In this document: one piece after another, positions 34,317 through 42,178 of the stretch | Numbering within the stretch: position 1 is the stretch's first letter | Layout: each line of letters begins with the position of its first letter | Assembly (NCBI GenBank): GCA_938091165.1 | Contig: CALKNK010000021.1 | Span: forward strand, 1-64,000 | From: an uncultured Ilumatobacter sp. | GTDB taxonomy: Bacteria; Actinomycetota; Acidimicrobiia; Acidimicrobiales; Ilumatobacteraceae | Length of the DNA stretch: 64,000 bases | Direction: 5' to 3' | The notes under the pieces: model-generated | What the model saw: the letters and a program-made list of their open reading frames with translations, nothing else | Databases searched by the model: none | Told to the model about the DNA's origin: nothing | Program-made: the position numbers and the translations under genes

Positions 34317-34513
34317 GAAAGATACTCGTTGTGTTGACACCGGACGATGGAGATGGGTGTCCCGCTCCCCACGGTAGGCGCTCGGCACTGCCAATGCCTC
34401 ACGAATCTCGGTGCTGTGCGCTGATTCTCATCAATGGGGTGATAGCAGCGGTCGCGGCGGCGCCTGAACTGAACGTCTCGTCAAATTGTGTGCCACCTGG
34501 TCACGAATGCCGA

Positions 34514-34519
34514 TAGCCA
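34514..34519 (+). promoter_or_regulatory. Putative -10 element TAGCCA of serA
   Basis: TAGCCA ends 6 bases before ATG 34526. It lacks the final T of the usual element, so it is a weaker call. Confidence 0.35.
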
Positions 34520-34525
34520 TGTTGT

Positions 34526-36085
34526 ATGGCTCGCATTCTGGTCACCGAAGAAATCGCCGACGGAGGGCTTGAACGCCTCCGACAGGCCGGCCACGACGTT
34601 GACATCCAAGTCGGAAAGTCCGCTGAGGAACTGCTGACGATCGTCCCTGGATCATCGGCGCTCATCATTCGCTCCGCAACGCAGGTCACCGCAGAACTTC
34701 TCGCCGTTGCGGACGACCTCATGGTCGTCGGACGAGCTGGCATCGGCCTCGACAACGTCGATGTCAGTGCAGCGACCAAGCAGGGCGTCATGGTGGTCAA
34801 TGCACCCCAGAGCAATATTGTCTCCGCAGCCGAGCACACGATGGCCCTCCTGCTTGCCCAAGCACGCAACGTTCCGCAAGCCCATGCAGCGCTCGTTGCG
34901 GGTCGCTGGGAGCGAAGCCGCTGGACAGGTGTCGAGTTGGTTGACAAGACCCTGGGTGTCGTTGGCCTTGGCCGTATCGGCAAGCTCGTAGCCGACCGGG
35001 CTCGGGCGTTCGGGATGCGCATCGTGGCGTACGACCCCTTTGTGTCGGAGGACCGCGCGAAGAAGATGGGGGTCGAACTTCTGGCACTCGACCAGCTGGT
35101 CGCCGAGTCAGACTTCCTGACGGTGCACCTTCCCAAGACCCCCGAGACCCTGGGTCTGATCAACCGCGATCTTTTACTCAAGGCTAAGCCGTCGCTGCGG
35201 GTGGTCAACGTCGCCCGTGGCGGCATCGTGCACGAGCAGGATCTTGCTGATTGCGTTCGTGATGGTGTCATCGCCGGCGCTGCGCTCGACGTGTTCTCCA
35301 CCGAGCCGGTGACCGAGTCCCCGCTCTTTGGACTCGACGGCATCGTCGTCACGCCACACCTCGGCGCAAGCACCAATGAAGCCCAGGATAAGGCCGGCGA
35401 CACCATCGCCACCATGGTCGAACTGGCACTCGCGGGCGATTTCGTTCCGTTCGCTGTCAATGTCGATGCTGCAGAGGCCAACGAGACCCTCCGGCCCTAC
35501 CTTCCGCTTGCCGAGAGGCTCGGCGGTCTGTTCGTCGCTCTGAACGGGTCAATGCCAAAGACGCTTGAGATTTGTACCGAAGGCGAGATTGCGGGCTACG
35601 ACACGCGCATCGTCGAACTCGCCGTTCTGAAGGGCTTCTTCGGAGCGATCTCTGATGAGCCGGTCACGTACGTGAACGCCCCTCAGCTTGCTCAAGATCA
35701 CGGCATTGAGGTGCGTGACGTCAACTGCGCCACATCCGCGGATTACGTCAATCTGCTGACCCTGCGTGGTGACGAGCACTCGATTTCGGGCACGTTGTCA
35801 GGCCCTCGTCACGAGCAACGCATCGTAAACATCGATGGCACGCCGTTCGATGTTCCGCCAGCAGACCACATGGTGGTCGTCAGCAACGACGACCGTCCTG
35901 GGGTCATCGGCACGGTTGGCACGATTCTCGGCGATGCAGCAGTCAACATCGCCGATATGGACGTTGCTCGTGTAGAGGGGTCCAGCACCGCTGTGATGCT
36001 GATCGCTCCGACCGAGAGAGTCCTTGACGAGACGCTGGCAGTGCTGCGCACAGCGCCCGGCATTCTCGACGTGAAGACACTCTGA
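34526..36085 (+). CDS. serA: D-3-phosphoglycerate dehydrogenase
   Basis: A 519-residue enzyme that oxidises 3-phosphoglycerate in the first step of serine synthesis. The nucleotide-binding domain has VVGLGRIGKLVADRA. Catalytic residues are the Arg of NVARGGIVHE, the following Glu near DVFSTEP, and the His of VTPHLGAS. A long intervening (ASB) domain (~320-450) and a C-terminal ACT domain (VSNDDRPGVIGTVGTILGD) follow. This is the long actinobacterial type in which serine can inhibit the enzyme. Confidence 0.97.
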   Translation: MARILVTEEIADGGLERLRQAGHDVDIQVGKSAEELLTIVPGSSALIIRSATQVTAELLAVADDLMVVGRAGIGLDNVDVSAATKQGVMVVNAPQSNIVSAAEHTMALLLAQARNVPQAHAALVAGRWERSRWTGVELVDKTLGVVGLGRIGKLVADRARAFGMRIVAYDPFVSEDRAKKMGVELLALDQLVAESDFLTVHLPKTPETLGLINRDLLLKAKPSLRVVNVARGGIVHEQDLADCVRDGVIAGAALDVFSTEPVTESPLFGLDGIVVTPHLGASTNEAQDKAGDTIATMVELALAGDFVPFAVNVDAAEANETLRPYLPLAERLGGLFVALNGSMPKTLEICTEGEIAGYDTRIVELAVLKGFFGAISDEPVTYVNAPQLAQDHGIEVRDVNCATSADYVNLLTLRGDEHSISGTLSGPRHEQRIVNIDGTPFDVPPADHMVVVSNDDRPGVIGTVGTILGDAAVNIADMDVARVEGSSTAVMLIAPTERVLDETLAVLRTAPGILDVKTL

Positions 36086-36479
36086 GTCGAAGGAAGTGAA
36101 CAAGTAGGAGGTGCTACCCCTGTCTGGCTGTCTTGCCAGATGGGAATAGTGGGTAACGAAACGAGATTGTGAGAGCTGACAAGCATTGACCACGGCATCT
36201 AATACGGAGCTTTTCTCTGAGTCCGTGAAACAGCGTCCCCTGCTAACGACTCATTAAGACCCGAGCAGTCAATAAGAATGTTCGAGACAGAAGACGGATT
36301 GGTTTGGGACGGGCAGGCGAGGCTAGTACGCAAAACGTCTGGAAAGGCTGAGTGCTCCTTGTGTGGTACCTAGCGGAGGTCAGCAGGGTTGACGCGACTG
36401 GCGAGCAGATGCCATACGGGAACCCCGCTTTCGGCATTGCTCCAAAAGCGCGCGTGCGGCACCAAATCTCTTGCTTCTT
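36086..36479. other. 394-base intergenic stretch between serA and pyrF
   Basis: No coding frame is supported. Base composition is more AT-rich than its neighbours. It contains one small perfect hairpin (36123-36140) and no tRNA or known riboswitch pattern that I recognise. A small RNA gene is possible but nothing shows it. Confidence 0.45.
36123..36140 (+). terminator. Short hairpin after serA, possible terminator
   Basis: TCTGGC and GCCAGA form a perfect 6-base stem with a 6-base loop, 38 bases after the serA stop. No T-tract follows, so terminator function is uncertain. Confidence 0.3.
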
Positions 36480-37325
36480 TCAGTTGTTACCGGGATTGGC
36501 GAGGGTGAGTGATGCGGCAGTTCGTTTGGCCTCAGCCCGGGCCGCATCGGCAAAATCTTCGCCGTTGCTGGCATACAGCACGGCCCGCGACGAGCTGACG
36601 ATTAGTCCGCTAGACGTGGCATCGGCGCCTTGCTCGACGACGGTTGCGGCATCGCCACCCTGGGCACCGACACCTGGCACGAGAAACGGAAGACCTGGGG
36701 CCGCAGCCCGAATCTCAGCGATTTCGACCGGGTAAGTGGCTCCGACGACCAGACCGCAGTCGCCGAGCTGGGACCACTCGTTTGCGACGCGTTCAGCAAC
36801 ATGCATGTATAGCGGTTTACCGCCGTGCTCTGGGGCTGTGACCAACGATTGGAAGTCGTCCCCTCCCGGGTTGCTCGTGCGACACAGCACGATGACACCA
36901 CCACCGTTATTTTCGCTGTGCTTAAAGAACGGCTCAACTGAATCAGTACCGAGATACGGGTTGACGGTCACCGCGTGTGCGCCGTACCGACTGAAGGCTT
37001 CGCGGGCGTAGTGCTCGGCTGTTGATCCGATATCACCGCGCTTCGCGTCGAGGATCAGCGTCACATCGGGGTAGGTCTCACGGATGTACACGCAGATTCG
37101 CTCGAGAGTGTTCTCGGCGCGCTGGCTGGCGAAGTAAGCGAACTGTGGCTTGAAAGAGCAGACGAGATCAGCGGTCGCGTCGATGATCGCCCGGCAGAAT
37201 CTTTCGATCGCGTCGGGTGCTCCATCAAGCGGAGCGGGTAGGCGCGCCGGGTCTGGGTCGAGACCGACACACAACATTGAAGACGACATGGTCCATGACC
37301 GTTTGAGCTGCGCATGAAATCCCAC
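36480..37325 (-). CDS. pyrF: Orotidine 5'-phosphate decarboxylase (actinobacterial type)
   Basis: A 281-residue enzyme making UMP in the last step of pyrimidine synthesis. It belongs to the longer PyrF type: SMLCVGLDPDPARL at the N terminus and the catalytic LILDAKRGDIGSTAEHYARE (DxKxxD set). VTVNPYLGTDSVEPFF and FLVPGVGAQGGD form the phosphate-binding end. The GTG at 37325 has TACATT ending 7 bases before it. No mihF gene, often next to pyrF in actinobacteria, is seen downstream. Confidence 0.96.
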   Translation of the reverse strand: MGFHAQLKRSWTMSSSMLCVGLDPDPARLPAPLDGAPDAIERFCRAIIDATADLVCSFKPQFAYFASQRAENTLERICVYIRETYPDVTLILDAKRGDIGSTAEHYAREAFSRYGAHAVTVNPYLGTDSVEPFFKHSENNGGGVIVLCRTSNPGGDDFQSLVTAPEHGGKPLYMHVAERVANEWSQLGDCGLVVGATYPVEIAEIRAAAPGLPFLVPGVGAQGGDAATVVEQGADATSSGLIVSSSRAVLYASNGEDFADAARAEAKRTAASLTLANPGNN

Positions 37326-37332
37326 GCGACCG

Positions 37333-37338
37333 AATGTA
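37333..37338 (-). promoter_or_regulatory. -10 element TACATT of pyrF
   Basis: TACATT on the minus strand ends 7 bases before GTG 37325. Confidence 0.5.
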
Positions 37339-37366
37339 CCCCCGGCCGCCTCTTAGCGCCTGAGCG

Positions 37367-37555
37367 TCACTCAACGGTGATTGCTGCTGTCGGACACATA
37401 TCTGCAGCTTGGTTGACTTTGTCTGCCAGTTCAGGGCTGGGGTTTTCCTCAAGAATGTAGAGATAGCCATCGGTCCGAACCTCGAACACTTCGGGGCAGA
37501 CCTGCATGCAGGCTCCGGTGGATGCGCAGTTGTCGAAATCGACGGTGACCTTCAT
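37367..37555 (-). CDS. Small ferredoxin, probably [3Fe-4S]
   Basis: A 62-residue ferredoxin with cysteines at 10, 16, 20 and 54 (NCASTGACMQVCPEVF and MCPTAAI). The first group is C-x5-C-x3-C, as in actinobacterial [3Fe-4S] or [4Fe-4S] ferredoxins that often serve cytochromes P450. No P450 is nearby. A clear Shine-Dalgarno AGGAG lies 8 bases before the ATG, fitting a downstream gene in an operon with the sunset-domain protein 31 bases upstream. Confidence 0.93.
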   Translation of the reverse strand: MKVTVDFDNCASTGACMQVCPEVFEVRTDGYLYILEENPSPELADKVNQAADMCPTAAITVE

Positions 37556-37586
37556 GAGCGGTTCTCCTGTTCTCAGCTGGTGCGTC

Positions 37587-37940
37587 TTAAGCTTTGGCCT
37601 TACGGTAGCCGTCAGCTAGTGCTGCTTCTGCGGTCGGGTAGCAGCGTTCGGCCTTCGTGCGCTCGTAAAAGCGGCCGCCTGGAACATGGAAAATATTTGA
37701 CTTGTCGTTGGCCTTAATCGGATGGTTCGGCGGACACGACCCATCGTCGTTCGATGGGACCCAATGCGCTACGTCGGCGACTGGCTCGACGGTTACAGGC
37801 TCGAGTGGCGGCCACTCTGGAGGAGCGGACGGCGACGGCGGCGCATTGTGGTCGCGCCACCACCCCCATGCCACCCCTCCAACTGCGCCGATGAGGAGCA
37901 GCCAAATCGAGCGGCGCATCGCGGTGATCATCAACGACAT
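37587..37940 (-). CDS. Sunset-domain membrane protein
   Basis: A ~117-residue protein. It has an N-terminal transmembrane helix (SIWLLLIGAVGGVAWGWW, residues ~11-28), a Pro-rich linker, and a C-terminal ~45-residue domain with SCPPNHPIKANDKSNIFHVP, GGRFYERTKAERCY and a final ADGYRKAKA. This is the sunset-type domain, of unknown function, with two conserved cysteines. The ATG at 37940 is chosen because TACCGT ends 7 bases before it. It leads a two-gene unit with the ferredoxin. Confidence 0.78.
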   Translation of the reverse strand: MSLMITAMRRSIWLLLIGAVGGVAWGWWRDHNAPPSPSAPPEWPPLEPVTVEPVADVAHWVPSNDDGSCPPNHPIKANDKSNIFHVPGGRFYERTKAERCYPTAEAALADGYRKAKA

Positions 37941-37947
37941 AAGGATC

Positions 37948-37953
37948 ACGGTA
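37948..37953 (-). promoter_or_regulatory. -10 element TACCGT of the sunset-ferredoxin unit
   Basis: TACCGT on the minus strand ends 7 bases before ATG 37940. Confidence 0.5.
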
Positions 37954-37979
37954 GCGCCGGGCATGCTCCGCACGGTGGT

Positions 37980-39749
37980 TTAGTGGCGCTGGCGTTCGAA
38001 TCCAGCGAGCACGGCGCGCAGTGATGCAGTCGTGATATTTGGATCGGTTCCAATGCCCCAGCGGATGTTGCCGTTGGCGTCGACGGTTTCGATATAGGCG
38101 ACCGCTCGGGCATCTGAGCCTTGCCCGATAGCGTGCTCGGCATAGTCAAGCACGTCGAAGTCACCGCCGACTGACGAACCAAACTCCGAGACCAGCGCGG
38201 CGACAAACGCTTCGACGGGACCATCACCTTGGCCGCTGAGCGAATGAGCTGAGCCATTGACGTCGAGTTGGACCTGAATCGACGTGTTGCCTGTGGTGTC
38301 ATCGTTTGACACGGTGTGCAACTCGTGGCTCCGCAGGCGCATGTTCGGCTCCGACGGCATGTATTCGAGTTGAAACGCATCCCACATCACGCCGGGGCCG
38401 ATCTCAGTGCCGGAGTCCTCAGTGATGTGCTGAATGGTTTTCGAGAACTCAATCTGGAGGCGACGCGGCAGGTCAAAGCCGTGCTCGGTCTTCATCACGT
38501 AGGCCACGCCGCCCTTGCCGGACTGGCTGTTGACGCGAATAACCGCCTCATAGGTGCGCCCCACGTGCTTCGGGTCGATCGGCAGGTACGGCACCGCGAA
38601 CTTGGCGTACTCGCCCGTCGCACTGTCGCGACTCTGATCTAGTGCGTCGATGCCCTTCTTGATCGCGTCTTGGTGACTGCCAGAGAACGCGGTGTAGACA
38701 AGATCACCAACGTAAGGATGGCGCGGACTGACCGGCAGCCGGTTGCAGTACTCCGCCGTACGTCGCAGCGCATCGATATCGGAGATATCGAGCTGTGGAT
38801 CGACGCCGTTCATAAACAGGTTCATCGCTAGGTTTACGACGTCGACGTTGCCCGTGCGCTCGCCGTTGCCAAACAATGTGCCTTCGACACGGTCGGCACC
38901 TGCCATCATGCCGAATTCGGCGGCCGCAACAGCACAGCCGCGATCGTTGTGAGGATGCAGTGAGATAATCACCGAATCGCGTCGGGAAATTGAACGTCCA
39001 AACCACTCGATCACATCGCCGTAAACGTTCGGGGAGTAGCACTCAACCGTTGCTGGCAGGTTGAGGATGATCGGTGCGGTTGGAGTGGGCGCAATGACAT
39101 TCATCACGGCTTCGCACACTTCGATCGCATACTCGGGCTCCGTCAGCGTGAAGCTTTCCGGGCTGTACTCGTAGCGAATTTGGGTTGTCGAGCCGTCGGA
39201 TCGAGCAGGTAGGAGTGCCTCCTGTTCTTTACACAGCGCAGCACCGATGAGAGCGACGTCCTTGATGCCAGCCTGGTCGAGGTTGAAGACAACCTCCCGC
39301 TGAAGTGGGTTGGTGGAATTATAAAAGTGCACGATGGCTCGAGGGGCGTCGCGCAGGCCCTCGTAGGTGCGCTCAATGAGCTCAGGTCGACACTGCACCA
39401 GGACTTGAATCCAAACATCATCGGGTATTAGATCCTCTTCGATCAACTGTCGGAGAAAGTCGAAGTCAGGTTGACTCGCAGACGGAAAGCCGATCTCGAT
39501 TTCCTTAAAGCCCATCTTGACGAGCTCGGTGAACATCTGCAGTTTGCGGGCGGGATCCATCGGGTCAATGAGGGCCTGGTTGCCGTCGCGCAGGTCGACC
39601 GAGCACCAGAGCGGCGCGGCGTCGATGACCACGTCGGGCCAGGTGCGGTCGGTGAGCTTGATCGGGATGAACGGCTCGTACTTGTCAAAGGGCATCCTCG
39701 ATGGGGATTGGGCCGTGATCGATTCGGGGCTGACGGTTTCAGGAGGCAT
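37980..39749 (-). CDS. leuA: 2-isopropylmalate synthase, long actinobacterial type
   Basis: A 589-residue enzyme condensing acetyl-CoA with 2-ketoisovalerate, the committed step of leucine synthesis. The TIM-barrel has SVDLRDGNQALIDPMDP (metal Asp, catalytic Arg), GFPSASQPDFDF and the metal motif SLHPHNDRGC. A C-terminal LeuA dimer/regulatory domain (~440-589) would bind leucine for feedback inhibition. The ATG at 39749 follows a ~110-base leader that contains a leucine-rich leader peptide and a terminator, so transcription is probably attenuated by leucine. Its end lies 39 bases before the sunset gene. Confidence 0.97.
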   Translation of the reverse strand: MPPETVSPESITAQSPSRMPFDKYEPFIPIKLTDRTWPDVVIDAAPLWCSVDLRDGNQALIDPMDPARKLQMFTELVKMGFKEIEIGFPSASQPDFDFLRQLIEEDLIPDDVWIQVLVQCRPELIERTYEGLRDAPRAIVHFYNSTNPLQREVVFNLDQAGIKDVALIGAALCKEQEALLPARSDGSTTQIRYEYSPESFTLTEPEYAIEVCEAVMNVIAPTPTAPIILNLPATVECYSPNVYGDVIEWFGRSISRRDSVIISLHPHNDRGCAVAAAEFGMMAGADRVEGTLFGNGERTGNVDVVNLAMNLFMNGVDPQLDISDIDALRRTAEYCNRLPVSPRHPYVGDLVYTAFSGSHQDAIKKGIDALDQSRDSATGEYAKFAVPYLPIDPKHVGRTYEAVIRVNSQSGKGGVAYVMKTEHGFDLPRRLQIEFSKTIQHITEDSGTEIGPGVMWDAFQLEYMPSEPNMRLRSHELHTVSNDDTTGNTSIQVQLDVNGSAHSLSGQGDGPVEAFVAALVSEFGSSVGGDFDVLDYAEHAIGQGSDARAVAYIETVDANGNIRWGIGTDPNITTASLRAVLAGFERQRH

Positions 39750-39796
39750 GGTTTCTCTCGTATGTCTGGAAGTTCAGTTCGTGGGAGCGTCGGCCG

Positions 39797-39824
39797 AAAA
39801 AGCAAAAACCCCCCGGCCGGAGGG
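39797..39824 (-). terminator. Leucine attenuator terminator in the leuA leader
   Basis: Read on the minus strand, CCCTCC (39824-39819) pairs with GGGGGG (39814-39809) around a GGCC loop with one T-G wobble. TTTTTGCTTTTT follows at 39808-39797, giving a textbook intrinsic terminator ~47 bases before the leuA start. It sits after the leader peptide, as required for attenuation. Confidence 0.82.
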
Positions 39825-39834
39825 CGGAGGGTGC

Positions 39835-39863
39835 GGGCGAGCGCGACGTATCGGCACTCGCCC
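39835..39863 (-). promoter_or_regulatory. Leader hairpin next to the leader-peptide stop codon
   Basis: GGGCGAG and CTCGCCC arms (7 bases each, 39857-39863 and 39835-39841) enclose a 15-base loop. The upstream arm begins at the last base of the leader-peptide stop codon, so a ribosome at the Leu codons or at the stop would affect this hairpin. It is a candidate pause or alternative structure of the attenuator. Confidence 0.5.
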
Positions 39864-39895
39864 TACATAAGGAGCAGCAGTCGCCCGTCGTTCAC
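39863..39895 (-). CDS. leuL: Leucine leader peptide of leuA, 10 residues
   Basis: GTG AAC GAC GGG CGA CTG CTG CTC CTT ATG TAG encodes MNDGRLLLLM, with four consecutive leucine codons. It lies between a TATCGT -10 element, ending exactly 7 bases before the GTG, and the attenuator terminator. Leucyl-tRNA shortage would stall the ribosome on the Leu run and favour read-through into leuA. The leader appears to be translated from a leaderless transcript, as no Shine-Dalgarno sequence is present. Confidence 0.8.
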   Translation of the reverse strand: MNDGRLLLLM

Positions 39896-39902
39896 AGGGG
39901 AA

Positions 39903-39908
39903 ACGATA
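39903..39908 (-). promoter_or_regulatory. -10 element TATCGT of the leuL-leuA unit
   Basis: TATCGT on the minus strand ends 7 bases before the leader-peptide GTG at 39895. Confidence 0.6.
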
Positions 39909-39948
39909 GCACGGACCGGGGCCAGTGCCTATGACTTGCACTGGGGGG

Positions 39949-39954
39949 TACGCT
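39949..39954 (+). promoter_or_regulatory. Putative -10 element TACGCT of the DEAD-box helicase gene
   Basis: TACGCT ends 10 bases before ATG 39965, at the long end of the range seen here. Confidence 0.4.
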
Positions 39955-39964
39955 CTTCGACAAC

Positions 39965-41266
39965 ATGACAGAACCAACAGCACGGCGGGGCGCTCCCCGC
40001 GGCAAGCGACCGCCGCGTCGCTCTGATGGCTCGTCGAGCCGGGACCATGTCAACAAGTCCAATCTGACGACGACGAACTCACTTCCGCCTGTAGAGGCAC
40101 CAACCGGTTTCTTCGAGCTCGGCGTCCCTGCCCGCATCGACGACGGACTCGCCGCGTGCGGGTTCGCCCAGCCGTTCAACATTCAGACTGAAGCGGTCCC
40201 CGTTGCCATGCAGGGCAACGACGTGTGCGGCCGCGCGAAGACCGGCTCAGGCAAGACGCTGGCATTCGGCGTGCCGATGCTCGCTCGCATCACCGACCAG
40301 GCTGAGCCGATGCGTCCGCTCGGGCTTGTCCTGGTGCCGACTCGCGAACTGGCCGTTCAGGTGGCCGAGGTGTTGCAGCCGGTTGCCAGTCATGCTGGGA
40401 TGACCGTGCTGCCCGTCTACGGCGGAGCGTCGCGGCATCACCAAGTTGAGGAGATGGCCAAGGGCGTTGAAATCGTCGTTGCGACGCCGCTGCGTCTGAT
40501 CGATCTCATCAAGTCGAACGAGATCAGCCTCGATCGCATTCAGATCGTCACGCTTGATGAAGCCGATCGGATGGCTGATGACGGTTTCACTCCGCAGGTC
40601 GAATGGATCCTGCGGCACTGTGATAGCCGCAACCAGACGATGCTTTTCTCTGCAACGCTCGACGGCGATGTCGGCCACCTCATTCGTGCGTACCAGAACG
40701 ATCCGGTCACGATTGCTGTCGATGAAGCCACCGACACGGTCGGCACGATGCACCACTTGTTCCTTGGTGTCCATCACATGGACAAGGACAAGGTCATTGG
40801 CGCGGTCGGCAAGGGGATCCCAAAGCTGCTGGTGTTCTGCCAGACCAAGCGCAACTGTGACCGTGTGGCGCGCAACTTGGAGGAACTGGGCATCGACGCG
40901 CAGGCCATGCATGGCGACATGCAGCAGAGCTCGCGTGAGCGCACGCTGCGTAAGTTTGCTGAAGGTAAGTTGCAGGTGCTGGTCGCCACCGATGTGGCTG
41001 CCCGCGGTATTGACATCGACGACATCGGCGGCGTCATCCATTACGAGCCGCCGAAGGACGTGAAGGATTACCTGCACCGTTCGGGCCGCACCGCACGCGC
41101 TGGTCGCGACGGTTGGGCCGTCACCCTGGTCGAGTACAACCAGATGACGCAGGTCCGGATCCTCCAACGAATGATGCGCATGGAGCCGACGAAGCCGATC
41201 GAGGTCTTCTCGAACAACTCGAAGCTCATGAACCTCAACGAGTTCGACGAAGTCATAACGACCTGA
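39965..41266 (+). CDS. DEAD-box RNA helicase
   Basis: A 433-residue ATP-dependent RNA helicase. A basic N-terminal tail (~1-40, Arg/Lys/Ser-rich) precedes the Q motif region (GFAQPFNIQTEAVP). Motifs follow in order: AKTGSGKT (I), PTRELA (Ia), LDEADR (II), FSAT (III), DVAARGIDI (V) and HRSGRTARAG (VI). It has little C-terminal extension. Such proteins remodel rRNA or mRNA, often in cold adaptation; the specific RNA is unknown. It is divergent from leuA, and the APH-like gene follows 18 bases later. Confidence 0.95.
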   Translation: MTEPTARRGAPRGKRPPRRSDGSSSRDHVNKSNLTTTNSLPPVEAPTGFFELGVPARIDDGLAACGFAQPFNIQTEAVPVAMQGNDVCGRAKTGSGKTLAFGVPMLARITDQAEPMRPLGLVLVPTRELAVQVAEVLQPVASHAGMTVLPVYGGASRHHQVEEMAKGVEIVVATPLRLIDLIKSNEISLDRIQIVTLDEADRMADDGFTPQVEWILRHCDSRNQTMLFSATLDGDVGHLIRAYQNDPVTIAVDEATDTVGTMHHLFLGVHHMDKDKVIGAVGKGIPKLLVFCQTKRNCDRVARNLEELGIDAQAMHGDMQQSSRERTLRKFAEGKLQVLVATDVAARGIDIDDIGGVIHYEPPKDVKDYLHRSGRTARAGRDGWAVTLVEYNQMTQVRILQRMMRMEPTKPIEVFSNNSKLMNLNEFDEVITT

Positions 41267-41284
41267 TCCCGGCACACTCCACCG

Positions 41285-42178
41285 ATGAGCAACATGCCGG
41301 TGGCGGAGTGGGAGATTGACGAGACGCTCGTTCGTGAGCTGCTCGTCGCGCAGGTTCCGGAACTGGCTGATCGGCCGCTGGCAATGCTTGCCAACGGCTG
41401 GGACAACGTGATGTATCGCCTCGGTGCTGGCCTCACCGTCCGGCTGCCACGGCGAAAGTTGGCTGTGCCGTTGATTGAGCATGAGCAGCGCTGCCTGGAG
41501 TTGCTCGCGCCACAGCTGCCGATTCCTGTCCCGGTGCCCGTGCACCACGGCGCTCCTTCCGAACGGTTCCCGATGCCGTGGAGCATCTGTCCGTGGTTTC
41601 CTGGCGTGCTTGCCGCCGATGCGTTGTTTGCCGATCCGATTCGTGAGGCTCGCCGCCTTGGTGCGTTCCTGACGGCGCTCCACGTCGCTGCGCCGGATGA
41701 CGCGCCGCGCAACGAGTCGCGCGGTCAAGACGCCAGAGTGCTTGCGCCGCGCGTCGCAGGGAACCTGGCACACATCGACCTCGACGGGTCGACGACTGTC
41801 GAGCTGGTCACTTCTCGCTTCGCTGCACTGGTTGACGTCGATCCGCATGCTGGACCGCCCGTGTGGCTCCACGGTGATTTGCACGCGGCGAACATGCTCG
41901 TCGACGACGGGGCTATCAGTGCGGTGATCGACTTCGGCGACATCACCAGTGGTGACCCAGCCGTTGACCTCGCCGTCGGATGGATGCTGTTCGAGGCCGA
42001 GGCACTCGAAGAGTTCCGTCGGGCGCTTCCCCGTGCTGATGGCGCGACATGGTCCCGTGGCGCTGCGTGGGCGTTGCACTTCGCGCTGATGTACCTGGCC
42101 AACTCGGCAGACAACCCGCGCCTCAATGCAATGGGACGGCGCTTGCTGCCCTCGGTGATGTCAGGCGAGCTCGCGTAG
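41285..42178 (+). CDS. Aminoglycoside phosphotransferase (APH)-family kinase
   Basis: A 297-residue small-molecule kinase fold. The catalytic loop is WLHGDLHAANMLVDDG (HGDxHxxN) and the metal-binding Asp is in AVIDFGDITSGDPAVDLA. The N-terminal lobe has VRLPRRKLAVPLIEHEQRCLELL. Chromosomal members phosphorylate many substrates (sugars, choline, macrolides), so antibiotic resistance is not implied. It follows the helicase gene by 18 bases and its last 18 bases overlap the convergent MFS gene. Confidence 0.9.
   Translation: MSNMPVAEWEIDETLVRELLVAQVPELADRPLAMLANGWDNVMYRLGAGLTVRLPRRKLAVPLIEHEQRCLELLAPQLPIPVPVPVHHGAPSERFPMPWSICPWFPGVLAADALFADPIREARRLGAFLTALHVAAPDDAPRNESRGQDARVLAPRVAGNLAHIDLDGSTTVELVTSRFAALVDVDPHAGPPVWLHGDLHAANMLVDDGAISAVIDFGDITSGDPAVDLAVGWMLFEAEALEEFRRALPRADGATWSRGAAWALHFALMYLANSADNPRLNAMGRRLLPSVMSGELA

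Noticed and set aside
34314..34325. TATCTT as a leaderless promoter of the COG3375-like gene
   Set aside because: Only 2 bases separate it from the ATG, outside the 6-10 range of all others, so it was not listed as a promoter.
40247..42079. 610-codon open frame opposite the DEAD-box helicase and APH-like genes
   Set aside because: It spans two real genes and their gap and has low-complexity His/Arg-rich translation; a shadow frame.
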